Below, piece after piece: positions 5,922 to 12,586 of a DNA stretch of 12,586 nucleotides. How positions within the stretch are numbered: the stretch's first letter is position 1; the number at the start of each line of letters is the position of its first letter. The notes under the pieces are model-generated. The model had not been told where the DNA came from. It was given only the letters and a program-made list of their open reading frames with translations, and searched no databases. Source of the DNA: Comamonadaceae bacterium (lineage in GTDB: Bacteria; Pseudomonadota; Gammaproteobacteria; Burkholderiales; Burkholderiaceae_C); contig CANHBU010000018.1 in assembly GCA_947458345.1 (NCBI GenBank), forward strand, positions 1 through 12,586, given 5' to 3'. The position numbers and the translations under genes were made by a program.

Positions 5922-6955
5922 GCGCCCGGCTCCTGGGGCTCGGTTTCGTCCACCGGTTCACCGCCATACTGGGTCTGAAAAGCCTGGGCCTGCAAGCCGC
6001 GCTCGAGAAGGTGGCGCACCATCACCGCCACGCTGCCATGCGTGACGATCACCCGCTGCGCGCCGGTGGCGGCAATGGCGCTGTGCAGACCGGGCCAGTC
6101 GGCATGGTCGCTCAAGGCAAAGCCGCGGTCGTAAGCGGCCCTGCGTCTGGCCCCGCGCAATTGCATCCAGCCGCTGGCAAAGGCCGTGCTCACATCACCC
6201 AGGCGCCGCAGCAGCGCCGGCGTCAAGGCGTTGGGCGGACACAGCACCAGCGCACCGCCCAGGGCGGCGGCCTTGGCCGCGGCGCTCGATTGCGGCAGCG
6301 GGCCGGTGGCGGGCAAGGCCACAGCGCCGTCGCGGTAGACCTGGTTGATCGCCTCGACCGCCGGATGGACCAGAATTGGCGCAATGGCCGGATCCAACCC
6401 CTTGAGCAGGCGCTGCGCCTTGCCCAGGCTGTAAGCCATCAAAACGCTGACCCGGCCCTGCGCGGCATTGGCCGACCACCAGGCGTTGATCTGGCCAAAC
6501 AGCACATCGTCGCTGTGCCAGCGGTAAATCGGCAGACCAAACGTCGACTCGGTGATGAAGACATCGCAGCGCACCGGCTCAAACGGGGTGCAGGTCGGGT
6601 CGCAGCTGGTCTTGTAGTCGCCGCTGACCACCCAAACCTGGCCGCGGTGCTCGAGCCGCACCTGCGCCGAGCCGAGCACATGACCGGCCGGATGCAGCGA
6701 CAAACTCACCCCGTGATGGACGATAGACTGGCCGTAATCGAGGCACTGCAGCGCCACATCGCCCAGACGCGCCCGCATGACGCCGCGCGCGGCGCTAGCG
6801 GCCAGGTAATGCGCATGACCGCGGCGCGCGTGGTCGGCATGGGCGTGCGTGATCACCGCCCGCGACACCGGACGCCAGGGATCGATGTAGAAGTCTCCCG
6901 CCGGGCAGTACAGGCCCTCGGGGCGCTGCACGATCAGATCGTTTGCCTTGAGCAC
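5918..6955 (-). CDS. Ligase-associated DNA exonuclease, metallo-beta-lactamase fold
   Basis: 345 residues from the GTG start chosen. The protein matches the ligase-associated exonucleases (TIGR04122-like), a branch of the MBL/beta-CASP nucleases related to SNM1/Artemis and CPSF. Metal-site motifs: HAHADH (H37, H39, D41, H42), HPAGHVLGS (H88, H92), SGDYK (D113), and late SDHAD (H284) and VTHG (H306); TESTFGLPIYRW is typical of this group. It is expected to trim DNA ends before sealing by the ligase, whose ATG overlaps its stop by 4 nt. The start is uncertain: a TTG at 6970 would overlap the ClsB stop as TTGA, whereas GTG 6955 has GAGG 9 nt upstream and gives the shorter N-terminus usual in the family. 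The helicase (Lhr-Core) and phosphoesterase members of the fuller cluster are not adjacent. Confidence 0.9.
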   Translation of the reverse strand: MLKANDLIVQRPEGLYCPAGDFYIDPWRPVSRAVITHAHADHARRGHAHYLAASAARGVMRARLGDVALQCLDYGQSIVHHGVSLSLHPAGHVLGSAQVRLEHRGQVWVVSGDYKTSCDPTCTPFEPVRCDVFITESTFGLPIYRWHSDDVLFGQINAWWSANAAQGRVSVLMAYSLGKAQRLLKGLDPAIAPILVHPAVEAINQVYRDGAVALPATGPLPQSSAAAKAAALGGALVLCPPNALTPALLRRLGDVSTAFASGWMQLRGARRRAAYDRGFALSDHADWPGLHSAIAATGAQRVIVTHGSVAVMVRHLLERGLQAQAFQTQYGGEPVDETEPQEPGA

Positions 6956-6966
6956 CGCACCTGGCC

Positions 6967-8220
6967 TCAATACCGGTGGCCGGTGACAAACAGGGCCATG
7001 CGCATGAGCGCATAGGCCAGCTTGTTCATCAAGCGCTCGCGCCAGGGGCGCCGGCTGTAGTCCTGCAGATGCACCGCCCGGCCATGCCCGGCGATCGCTT
7101 GCTCCAGGCGCTCTTGCAAAATGCGGGCAAAGCGCTCGTCCTCAATCACCACATTGGCCTCGCGCGCCAGCAGCAGACTCAAGGGGTCGAGATTGGACGA
7201 GCCCACCGTGCTCCAATGCCCATCGATCACCGCCACCTTGGCGTGCAGGAAGCTGGTGGCGTATTCATGCACCTGCACACCGGCTTGCAACAAATCGAGG
7301 TAAACCGAGCGCGCCGCATGGTATTGCATGAAGTACTCGTAGCGGCCCTGCAGCAACAGTCGCACCCTCACGCCGCGGCGGGCGGCCTCGATCAGAGCTC
7401 TTCGCAGGCGGCCGCCGGGCAGGAAATAGGCGTTGGCGATCAGCACCTCGTGGCGCGCCCGGCCAATGGCCTTGCGGTAAGCGCGCTCGATGCTGTTGCG
7501 AAAGCGCAGGTTGTCGCGCAGCAGCAGGTGGGCCCGGGCCGCACCGGCCGCGTCCGAAGAAGGCTGACGGGCCAGGCTGCGCTGCGCCAGCGCTTCGCGC
7601 CAGGCTTCCCAGGCCTGGCCCAACTGACGCTGGCGCACACTGTCGCCCACTTGCACCCGGGTCCACAACAAGCTCATGGCGACGGCCGCCTGCCGGGCCA
7701 CCGGCCCCTGCACACTGACGGTGAAATCAAAGCGCGGCGCCGCCAGAGCGCCGTGGTTGGGATCGTAATGGTCGTCCAAAACATTGATGCCGCCGCAAAA
7801 CAGCAGCTCCTCATCGACCACGCACAGCTTGCGGTGCAGCCGGCGCCACTGGGCTGGCGCCAGCAGCAGCCGCACCGAGGCCCACACCCTTCCAAGCGGC
7901 GCAAACAATTGCAGCTGTACGCCGGCTTGTTGCAAACGCTGACGCCACGATGGGTCGAGCCCGTCGGCGCCGAGGCCGTCGATCAGCAACTGCACGCTCA
8001 AGCCCCGGCGGGCCGCGCGCATCAGGGCCTGGGCCACCTCGGCACCGGCGCCGTGGGCATCGAAGATATAGGTCTCCATCTGCACCGATCGCTGGGCCGC
8101 ATCGATGGCTGCAATCAGGGCAGGAAAGAATTCGCGCCCGCCCTGCAACAGGTGGCAGGGCGGCGGGAGATCGGCGCGCTGACGGTGGGACAAGCTCACA
8201 CCTCGATGATCGGCAGACAC
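6967..8220 (-). CDS. clsB: Phospholipase D-family cardiolipin synthase, ClsB-like
   Basis: 417 residues, about the length of E. coli ClsB. It has two HKD catalytic motifs: H129-x-K131-x4-D136 (LHRKLCVVDEELLFCGGIN) and H326-x-K328-x4-D333 (LHAKVAVIDGHWSTVGSSNLDP). LLQGGREFFPALIAAID near the start and ANAYFLPGGRLRRAL (262-276) also fit ClsB. ClsB transfers phosphatidyl groups to make cardiolipin at the inner membrane; there is no N-terminal transmembrane pair as in ClsA, only a hydrophobic C-terminal stretch (about 400-413). The GTG at 8220 lacks a clear ribosome binding site; a second in-frame GTG at 8199 is possible. It is joined to the exonuclease downstream (4-nt overlap or 11-nt gap), an odd partnership. 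A nuclease function is possible for the PLD fold, but the motif context favours lipid synthesis. Confidence 0.87.
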   Translation of the reverse strand: MSADHRGVSLSHRQRADLPPPCHLLQGGREFFPALIAAIDAAQRSVQMETYIFDAHGAGAEVAQALMRAARRGLSVQLLIDGLGADGLDPSWRQRLQQAGVQLQLFAPLGRVWASVRLLLAPAQWRRLHRKLCVVDEELLFCGGINVLDDHYDPNHGALAAPRFDFTVSVQGPVARQAAVAMSLLWTRVQVGDSVRQRQLGQAWEAWREALAQRSLARQPSSDAAGAARAHLLLRDNLRFRNSIERAYRKAIGRARHEVLIANAYFLPGGRLRRALIEAARRGVRVRLLLQGRYEYFMQYHAARSVYLDLLQAGVQVHEYATSFLHAKVAVIDGHWSTVGSSNLDPLSLLLAREANVVIEDERFARILQERLEQAIAGHGRAVHLQDYSRRPWRERLMNKLAYALMRMALFVTGHRY

Positions 8221-8289
8221 GGCCCGTTTGTCCAGCGCCCGGGGCCGCGTTGGGCAGCAGGCGCGGCAAGCATTTTTGGGGCGTACACG

Positions 8290-8760
8290 CTAGCGGCCCG
8301 GCGCCGGTTGCCCCGCAATGGCCGCCAAGCGCGGCAGCAGCAAGATCGCCTCGGCGTTAGACGGCGAGAAACAGGCATCGGCCGCGGCCCGCCAGTCCAG
8401 CCATTGCCAGGCCCGGTGCTCAGCCGGGCTGAGCACCGCCGGCAGGGCTTGGGGCACGCACAGGCTAAAAACGTGCTCGGTGTTGTGCGTCACGCCCGGC
8501 GCGTAGCGGTGCCGCCAGGTCGGGTAGATTTCGTAGACGTTGCTCAGCTGCCAATCACGCAGTTCCGTGGCCGGCGCCTCGATGCCTGTTTCTTCGTGCA
8601 CTTCGCGCAAGGCCGTCTCGCGCAAACTGGCATCGCCATCTTCTTGCGATCCGGTCACGCTCTGCCAAAAGCCGCTCTGATCGGCACGCTCGATCAGCAG
8701 CACCTGACCCAAGGGGGTGTGCACCACCACCAGAACCGAGACCGGCCGCTTGTAGAGCAT
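8290..8760 (-). CDS. nudB: Dihydroneopterin triphosphate diphosphatase, Nudix family
   Basis: 156 residues. NudB removes pyrophosphate from 7,8-dihydroneopterin triphosphate, the step after GTP cyclohydrolase I in folate synthesis. The Nudix box is visible at about 37-60: GSQEDGD followed by LREVHEETGI, with metal-binding E53, E56 and E57; there is one extra residue between the leading Gly and the REVxEE part compared with E. coli, as I recall for beta-proteobacterial NudB. KRPVSVLVVVHTPLG at the start and WQSVTGS before the box are characteristic. ATG 8760 is preferred to the adjacent TTG at 8763. Position directly after aspS repeats the aspS-nudB order of E. coli, which supports the assignment. 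It lies 72 nt after aspS and 69 nt before clsB. Confidence 0.92.
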   Translation of the reverse strand: MLYKRPVSVLVVVHTPLGQVLLIERADQSGFWQSVTGSQEDGDASLRETALREVHEETGIEAPATELRDWQLSNVYEIYPTWRHRYAPGVTHNTEHVFSLCVPQALPAVLSPAEHRAWQWLDWRAAADACFSPSNAEAILLLPRLAAIAGQPAPGR

Positions 8761-8803
8761 CAAAGCGACGCAGGCACTGCACTTGAACCAAAACGCGCCA
8801 GGG

Positions 8804-8829
8804 CCGCCCGCAGGGTCAAACGCGGGCGG
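8804..8829 (-). other. GC-rich hairpin between aspS and nudB
   Basis: CCGCCCGC (8829-8822), a 10-nt loop and GCGGGCGG (8811-8804) form a perfect 8-bp stem on the minus strand, starting 3 nt after the aspS stop. No T-run follows directly, so it is not a canonical terminator. It could stabilise the aspS mRNA end, act as a processing site, or reduce transcription into nudB. Confidence 0.45.
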
Positions 8830-8832
8830 ACT

Positions 8833-10647
8833 TCAGGCCGGCTGCAAATTGCGCAGCCGAATGTGCAGCTCGCGCAACTGCTTCTCGTCGACCGGGCTGG
8901 GCGCCTGGGTGAGCAGACACTGCGCGCGCTGTGTCTTGGGAAAGGCGATCACATCGCGGATCGACTCGGCCCCAGTCATGAGCGTGACCAGGCGGTCCAG
9001 ACCGAAGGCCATGCCGCCGTGCGGGGGGGCACCATACTGCAGCGCATCGAGCAGGAAGCCAAACTTGAGCTGAGCCTCCTGCGAGTCGATCTTGAGTGCG
9101 GTGAACACCTTGCTTTGGACCTCGGCCCGGTGGATACGCACCGAGCCTCCCCCGAGCTCCCAACCGTTGAGCACCATGTCATAGGCCTTGGCCACGCAGC
9201 GACCCGGGTCGGTGTCCATGAAGTCCTCGTGCCCATCCTTGGGGGCGGTAAAGGGATGATGCACCGCGCTCCAGCGCTGGCCCTCTTCGTCAAATTCGAA
9301 CATCGGGAAGTCGACCACCCACAGCGGTCGCCAGCCGGCCTCGAACAGGCCTGTTTTTTTGCCAAACTCGCTGTGGCCGACCTTCAGGCGCAGGGCGCCG
9401 ATGCTGTCGTTGACGATCTTGGCCTTGTCGGCACCGAAAAAGATCAGGTCGCCGCTTTGCGCGCCGGTGCGCTGCACGATCTCGGCAAGGGCCCGGTCAT
9501 GCAGGTTCTTGACGATCGGGCTTTGCAGCCCATCGCGGCCCTTGGTGATGTCATTGACCTTGATCCAGGCCAAGCCCTTGGCGCCGTAGATCTTGACGAA
9601 CTCGGTGTAGCTGTCGATCTCCCCGCGGCTGAGCTCGGCGCCCTGCGGTACGCGCAGGGCCACCACCCGGCCGCCCGGCGTGGTCGCCGGCCCGCTGAAG
9701 ACCTTGAAATCCACATCCTTCATCTGCTCGGTCAGCTCGGTGAACTCGAGCTTGACGCGCAGGTCGGGCTTGTCCGAGCCGAACCTGGCCATGGCCTGGG
9801 CGTAGGGCATGACCGGGAAGTGGCCCAGATCGACCTGCATGGTCGATTGGAAGATGCTGCTGATCATGCGCTCGAACAAGGCCCGAATGTCCTGCTCGGC
9901 CATGAAGGAGGTCTCGATGTCGATCTGCGTGAACTCGGGCTGACGGTCAGCGCGCAGGTCTTCGTCGCGAAAGCACTTGGTGATTTGGTAGTAGCGATCG
10001 AACCCAGCGACCATGAGCAGCTGCTTGAACAGCTGCGGCGACTGGGGCAACGCAAAAAACTGGCCGTCATGCACCCGGCTGGGCACCAGGTAGTCGCGCG
10101 CGCCCTCCGGCGTGCTCTTGGTGAGCATGGGCGTCTCGATGTCGACAAAGCCGTGCTCGTCGAGAAACTTGCGCACGCCCATGGCCACCCGGTAGCGCAG
10201 CATCAGGTTGTTTTGCCTGGAGGGGCGGCGCAGAACGAGCACCCGAGGCGTCAAGCGGGTCGTCTCCGACAGGTTGTCATCATCGAGCTGAAAGGGCGGC
10301 GTGACCGAAGGGTTGAGCACCACGAGTTCATGGCAGAGCACCTCGATCTTGCCGCTGGCCAGGTGCTCGTTTTCAGTGCCCGCAGGTCGCCGGCGCACCA
10401 CCCCCTTGACCTGCACACAGAACTCGTTGCGCAGCGCCTCGGCGGTCTTGAACATCTGCTCGCGGTCCGGATCACAGACCACCTGCACCGAACCCTCCCG
10501 GTCGCGCAGATCAACAAAGATCACGCCGCCGTGATCGCGCCGCCGGTTGACCCAGCCACACAGACTCACGCTCTGACCGAGCAGTTGCTCGGTCACCAGA
10601 CCGCAGTAATGAGACCTCATCTGAGAGGCGCTGGAGACCTGGGACAT
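8833..10647 (-). CDS. aspS: Aspartyl-tRNA synthetase (bacterial type, probably non-discriminating)
   Basis: 604 residues, normal for bacterial AspRS (about 590-600). It has an N-terminal anticodon-binding OB-fold (about 10-115), the class II catalytic core, and a bacterial GAD insertion (about 295-425). Landmarks: [12 protein letters not shown] (30-41), [14 protein letters not shown] (178-191), motif 2 [18 protein letters not shown] (226-243), and motif 3 AFGLDRLV (547-554). H39 in NRRRDHGG and G90 in RPAGTEN replace the Leu and Lys-like residues of discriminating enzymes such as E. coli AspRS; as I recall, His and Gly here mark non-discriminating enzymes that also charge tRNA-Asn. ATG 10647 is chosen although E. 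coli AspRS starts at the equivalent of Met10 (10620); the frame stays open to 10737. It lies 52 nt after the DUF502 gene and 72 nt before nudB. Confidence 0.97.
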   Translation of the reverse strand: MSQVSSASQMRSHYCGLVTEQLLGQSVSLCGWVNRRRDHGGVIFVDLRDREGSVQVVCDPDREQMFKTAEALRNEFCVQVKGVVRRRPAGTENEHLASGKIEVLCHELVVLNPSVTPPFQLDDDNLSETTRLTPRVLVLRRPSRQNNLMLRYRVAMGVRKFLDEHGFVDIETPMLTKSTPEGARDYLVPSRVHDGQFFALPQSPQLFKQLLMVAGFDRYYQITKCFRDEDLRADRQPEFTQIDIETSFMAEQDIRALFERMISSIFQSTMQVDLGHFPVMPYAQAMARFGSDKPDLRVKLEFTELTEQMKDVDFKVFSGPATTPGGRVVALRVPQGAELSRGEIDSYTEFVKIYGAKGLAWIKVNDITKGRDGLQSPIVKNLHDRALAEIVQRTGAQSGDLIFFGADKAKIVNDSIGALRLKVGHSEFGKKTGLFEAGWRPLWVVDFPMFEFDEEGQRWSAVHHPFTAPKDGHEDFMDTDPGRCVAKAYDMVLNGWELGGGSVRIHRAEVQSKVFTALKIDSQEAQLKFGFLLDALQYGAPPHGGMAFGLDRLVTLMTGAESIRDVIAFPKTQRAQCLLTQAPSPVDEKQLRELHIRLRNLQPA

Positions 10648-10699
10648 AAACACTCGCAAAGTTGGTGCGCCCTCAAGGGCACTTGAAAACAAAACCGAT

Positions 10700-11317
10700 T
10701 TACTTGGACTTGGTGGCCGAGCCGGGCGCGACCACACCCATCGAGATGACGTAGGTCAGGGCCTCGTCGACCGTCATGGCCAGCTCGATGCAGTCGCTCT
10801 TCTTGAGCATGACAAAGTAGCCGCCGGTGGGATTGGGTGTGGTGGGCACGTACACGCTCAAGTAGTCCTCGCCCAGGTGATGGCCCACATCGCCGCCGGG
10901 CGTGCCCGTCTGAAAGGCAATCGTCCAGACGCCCGGCCGGGGCCACTGCACCAGCAGGGCCTTGCGAAAGGCGTTGCCGTTTTCAGAAAACAGCGTGTCC
11001 GAGACCTGCTTGACGCTCGAGTAGATGGAGCGCACGATGGGAATGCGGCCGAGCAGCGCATCCCACCAGGCCATCAAGCGGCGACCCAGAAAGTTGCTCA
11101 CCGCCGCGCCGATGACCAGCACAATCAGCAGGGCCAACACCACGCCAAAGCCCGGAATGTGGATGCCCAGCAGCAAATCGGGCTGCCACTTCTCGGGCAG
11201 GATTTGCAAGGTCTGGTCGAGCGTGCCGATGATCCAGTTGAGCACCCAGACGGTGATCATCAGGGGCACCAGGACCAGCAGGCCGGCGAGCAACCAACGG
11301 CGCAGGGCAGCCATCAT
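10700..11317 (-). CDS. DUF502 family inner-membrane protein
   Basis: 205 residues with two transmembrane segments (about 8-30 and 56-78) and a soluble C-terminal part (about 80-205). Family-typical stretches include [13 protein letters not shown] (92-104), [17 protein letters not shown] and a C-terminal SMGVV. DUF502 members are inner-membrane proteins of unknown function, widespread in Proteobacteria and also found in plants. ATG 11317 overlaps the FmdB stop by 4 nt (ATGA), with AAGG close upstream, so translation is probably coupled; a second ATG follows immediately at 11314. The order FmdB-DUF502-aspS is, from memory, common in beta-proteobacteria and does not itself reveal a function. Confidence 0.9.
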   Translation of the reverse strand: MMAALRRWLLAGLLVLVPLMITVWVLNWIIGTLDQTLQILPEKWQPDLLLGIHIPGFGVVLALLIVLVIGAAVSNFLGRRLMAWWDALLGRIPIVRSIYSSVKQVSDTLFSENGNAFRKALLVQWPRPGVWTIAFQTGTPGGDVGHHLGEDYLSVYVPTTPNPTGGYFVMLKKSDCIELAMTVDEALTYVISMGVVAPGSATKSK

Positions 11318-11694
11318 GCGGCCTTGGCCGGCGCAGCCGCTGGCGTTGCAGCGCTGGCCGCAGGTGCCGATCCCGATGCAGGTCCCGGTGCAGGTCCCGG
11401 TGAGGGCGCCGGTGCGGCAGGACTTGCGGACGCGGCCGCACCTGTGTCGCCCGCTGCGCTGTCCTTGGCCGGCGCCTTGGCGGCCTCGTCAGACGCAGGC
11501 GCTGCCGAAGAGCCGCCGCGAAAGTCGGTCACGTACCAGCCCGAGCCTTTGAGCTGAAAACCGGCGGCCGTCACCTGCTTTTGGAACTGAGCGGCGCCGC
11601 ACTGGGGACAGACACTCAAGGGCTCGTCGGAGATTTTTTGCAGGACGTCCTTGGTATGCCCGCAGGACTCGCATTTGTAGGCATAGATGGGCAT
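11314..11694 (-). CDS. FmdB-type zinc ribbon protein with Ala/Pro-rich tail
   Basis: 126 residues. The N-terminal zinc ribbon begins MPIYAYKCESCGH and has two CxxC pairs (C8/C11 and C29/C32), the pattern of the FmdB/CxxC_CxxC_SSSS family of putative regulatory proteins; molecular function is not established. TAAGFQLKGSGWYVTDF (about 43-59) is the conserved segment that follows the ribbon in this family. The rest (about 64-126) is low-complexity Ala/Pro/Ser/Gly and probably disordered. ATG 11694 is chosen because the family starts with MPIYxY; the frame is open to 11760 but that extension has no family character. Its stop overlaps the DUF502 start. Confidence 0.92.
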   Translation of the reverse strand: MPIYAYKCESCGHTKDVLQKISDEPLSVCPQCGAAQFQKQVTAAGFQLKGSGWYVTDFRGGSSAAPASDEAAKAPAKDSAAGDTGAAASASPAAPAPSPGPAPGPASGSAPAASAATPAAAPAKAA

Positions 11695-11752
11695 GACGTT
11701 GAAAAGCTTTGGGGGATAACCGGTCCCGAAAGCAGCGCGCCCTCGGGACAAA

Positions 11753-11765
11753 ACCCACAATTATC
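11753..11765 (-). promoter_or_regulatory. Possible -10 box for the fmdB-aspS gene block
   Basis: GATAAT (11765-11760, minus strand) matches the sigma-70 -10 consensus at 5 of 6 positions and would give a leader of about 60 nt before the FmdB ATG. No convincing -35 box lies 16-18 nt upstream, where the sequence is the GC-rich hairpin stem after ubiB. Low-confidence call, favoured by position: this 169-nt gap is the only sizeable one at the head of the block. Confidence 0.3.
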
Positions 11766-11769
11766 CTAG

Positions 11770-11797
11770 AAACGGCAGCCGGACGCGGCCGCTGCCG
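11770..11797 (-). terminator. Hairpin after ubiB, possible intrinsic terminator
   Basis: On the minus strand CGGCAGC (11797-11791), an 11-nt loop and GCTGCCG (11779-11773) form a 7-bp stem followed by TTTCT. A second small hairpin, GGCCTG-TGGC-CAGGCC (11818-11803), precedes it. Both lie between the ubiB stop (11864) and the FmdB start, the right place to end the ubiB transcript. The T-run is weak, so efficiency is uncertain. Confidence 0.42.
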
Positions 11798-11863
11798 CTT
11801 GCGGCCTGGCCACAGGCCCACCGGCAGCAGCGCGCCACAGGCTGCAGCGATACGAGCGGGCCC

Positions 11864-12586
11864 TCAGCCGTGCGCGCCCATCTCCAACACGACCATGACC
11901 AGCAAGCCCAGAACAAAGCCGATGGCGCCATAGGCTAGGCCCTGCAGCAAGCGGTTGGTGCGGCGCTGTTCGGCCAGCAGCGCGTCGAGCCCGCGCGTGG
12001 CCCCCGAGGGGGGCCGCGCCAGATATTGATGCAACAGTCGCGGCAAGGCCGGCAGCAGCTTGGCGTACAGCGGCGCCTCGGCCTTGAGGTGGGCCCACAG
12101 CTTGGCAGGCCCGACCTGCTCGACCATCCACTTTTCCAAAAAAGGCTTGGCCGTGCTCCACAGATCGAGGTCGGGGTCCAGATCGCGCCCCAGGCCCTCG
12201 ATATTGAGCAAGGTCTTTTGCAAGAGCACCAGCTGCGGCTGGATCTCCACATGAAAGCGCCGCGAGGTCTGAAACAGGCGCATGAGCACCATACCCAGAG
12301 AAATCTCCTTGAGCGGCCGGTCGAAATAGGGCTCACAGACCGAGCGGATGGCTGCCTCGAGCGCGTCAACCCGGGTGTTCGCCGGCACCCAGCCCGACTC
12401 CAGGTGCAGCTCGGCCACGCGCTTGTAGTCGCGCCGGAAAAAAGCGGTGAAGTTTTGCGCCAGGTATTCCTTGTCCACCTCGGTGAGCGTGCCCACGATG
12501 CCAAAGTCCAGCGAGATGTAGCGCCCAAAGGTTTCGGGCTCCAGGCTGACCTGGATGTTGCCCGGGTGCATGTCGGCGTGGAAAAA
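11864..12586 (-). CDS. ubiB: Ubiquinone biosynthesis protein UbiB, C-terminal part
   Basis: The last 240 residues of a protein kinase-like ABC1/ADCK family member; the N-terminal half (roughly 280 residues) lies beyond the right edge. The visible part opens with the catalytic-loop motif HADMHPGN (residues 3-10 of the fragment) and then [11 protein letters not shown] with the DFG aspartate D27, both diagnostic of UbiB. A hydrophobic C-terminal stretch ([25 protein letters not shown]) is the membrane anchor. UbiB is an ATPase needed for the coenzyme Q assembly steps at the inner membrane. The frame runs open to the last base of the window. UbiE/UbiJ, the usual neighbours, would lie outside if present. 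Confidence 0.95.
   Translation of the reverse strand, partial: FFHADMHPGNIQVSLEPETFGRYISLDFGIVGTLTEVDKEYLAQNFTAFFRRDYKRVAELHLESGWVPANTRVDALEAAIRSVCEPYFDRPLKEISLGMVLMRLFQTSRRFHVEIQPQLVLLQKTLLNIEGLGRDLDPDLDLWSTAKPFLEKWMVEQVGPAKLWAHLKAEAPLYAKLLPALPRLLHQYLARPPSGATRGLDALLAEQRRTNRLLQGLAYGAIGFVLGLLVMVVLEMGAHG

Noticed and set aside
3891..5978. Open frame of 695 codons on the plus strand
   Set aside because: Antisense to folE and the DNA ligase, with no protein-like features.
6956..6970. TTG start for the exonuclease, overlapping the ClsB stop as TTGA
   Set aside because: TTG is rare and lacks a ribosome binding site; GTG 6955 has GAGG 9 nt upstream. The choice remains open and does not affect the function call.
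4203..6970. Exonuclease-ligase pair as an NHEJ (Ku-LigD) or defence island
   Set aside because: No Ku, no polymerase or primase domain, and no defence-type helicase or restriction gene in the window; the motifs match the known ligase-associated exonuclease set.
8244..8267. GCCGCG/CGCGGC hairpin between nudB and clsB
   Set aside because: Six-bp stem with a 12-nt loop and no T-run on either strand; expected by chance in GC-rich sequence.
6976..10686. Open frame of 1236 codons on the plus strand
   Set aside because: It is antisense to clsB, nudB and aspS, all certain genes. High GC and biased third positions remove stop codons from the opposite strand; the translation is His/Gln/Arg-rich without domain character.

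Overview
The window is a GC-rich, densely packed stretch of bacterial chromosome. Gene content and order (fmdB - DUF502 - aspS - nudB, a beta-type nudB, a ubiB next door, a FolE/BLUF pair) suggest a betaproteobacterium of the Burkholderiales, most likely Comamonadaceae-like. That assignment rests on remembered family resemblance, not on a search. No insertion sequence, phage, CRISPR array, tRNA or rRNA was seen.

Layout. At the left edge (1-182, minus) is the start of a NarL/FixJ-type response regulator. A non-coding divergent region (183-576) with an AT-rich core and a small palindrome follows. Two small membrane-protein genes run on the plus strand (577-936, 942-1457). They converge, 18 nt apart, on a block of eleven minus-strand genes ending at 1476. 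Read in transcription order, the block is: FmdB-type zinc ribbon (11694), DUF502 membrane protein, aspS, nudB, a ClsB-like phospholipase-D protein, a ligase-associated DNA exonuclease, an ATP-dependent DNA ligase, a FolE-type GTP cyclohydrolase I, a short BLUF photoreceptor, a DUF429 protein and an exported thermonuclease-family protein. The 3' part of ubiB (11864 to the right edge) precedes this block, with a hairpin that could end its transcript.

How the genes relate. FmdB/DUF502 and exonuclease/ligase overlap by 4 nt (ATGA), which indicates translational coupling; ClsB and the exonuclease overlap by 4 nt or are 11 nt apart, depending on the start. The exonuclease and ligase are members of a known bacterial repair set, but its helicase and phosphoesterase partners are not adjacent here. 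FolE makes 7,8-dihydroneopterin triphosphate and NudB removes pyrophosphate from it, so two consecutive folate-branch enzymes lie in the same co-directional run. The blue-light (BLUF) protein sits directly after FolE and is followed by a terminator-like hairpin.

Most of the window is housekeeping. No complete undescribed system is evident. The most interesting points are the FolE variant paired with a stand-alone BLUF sensor, and the DNA-repair exonuclease/ligase pair attached to a phospholipid-synthase-like gene.
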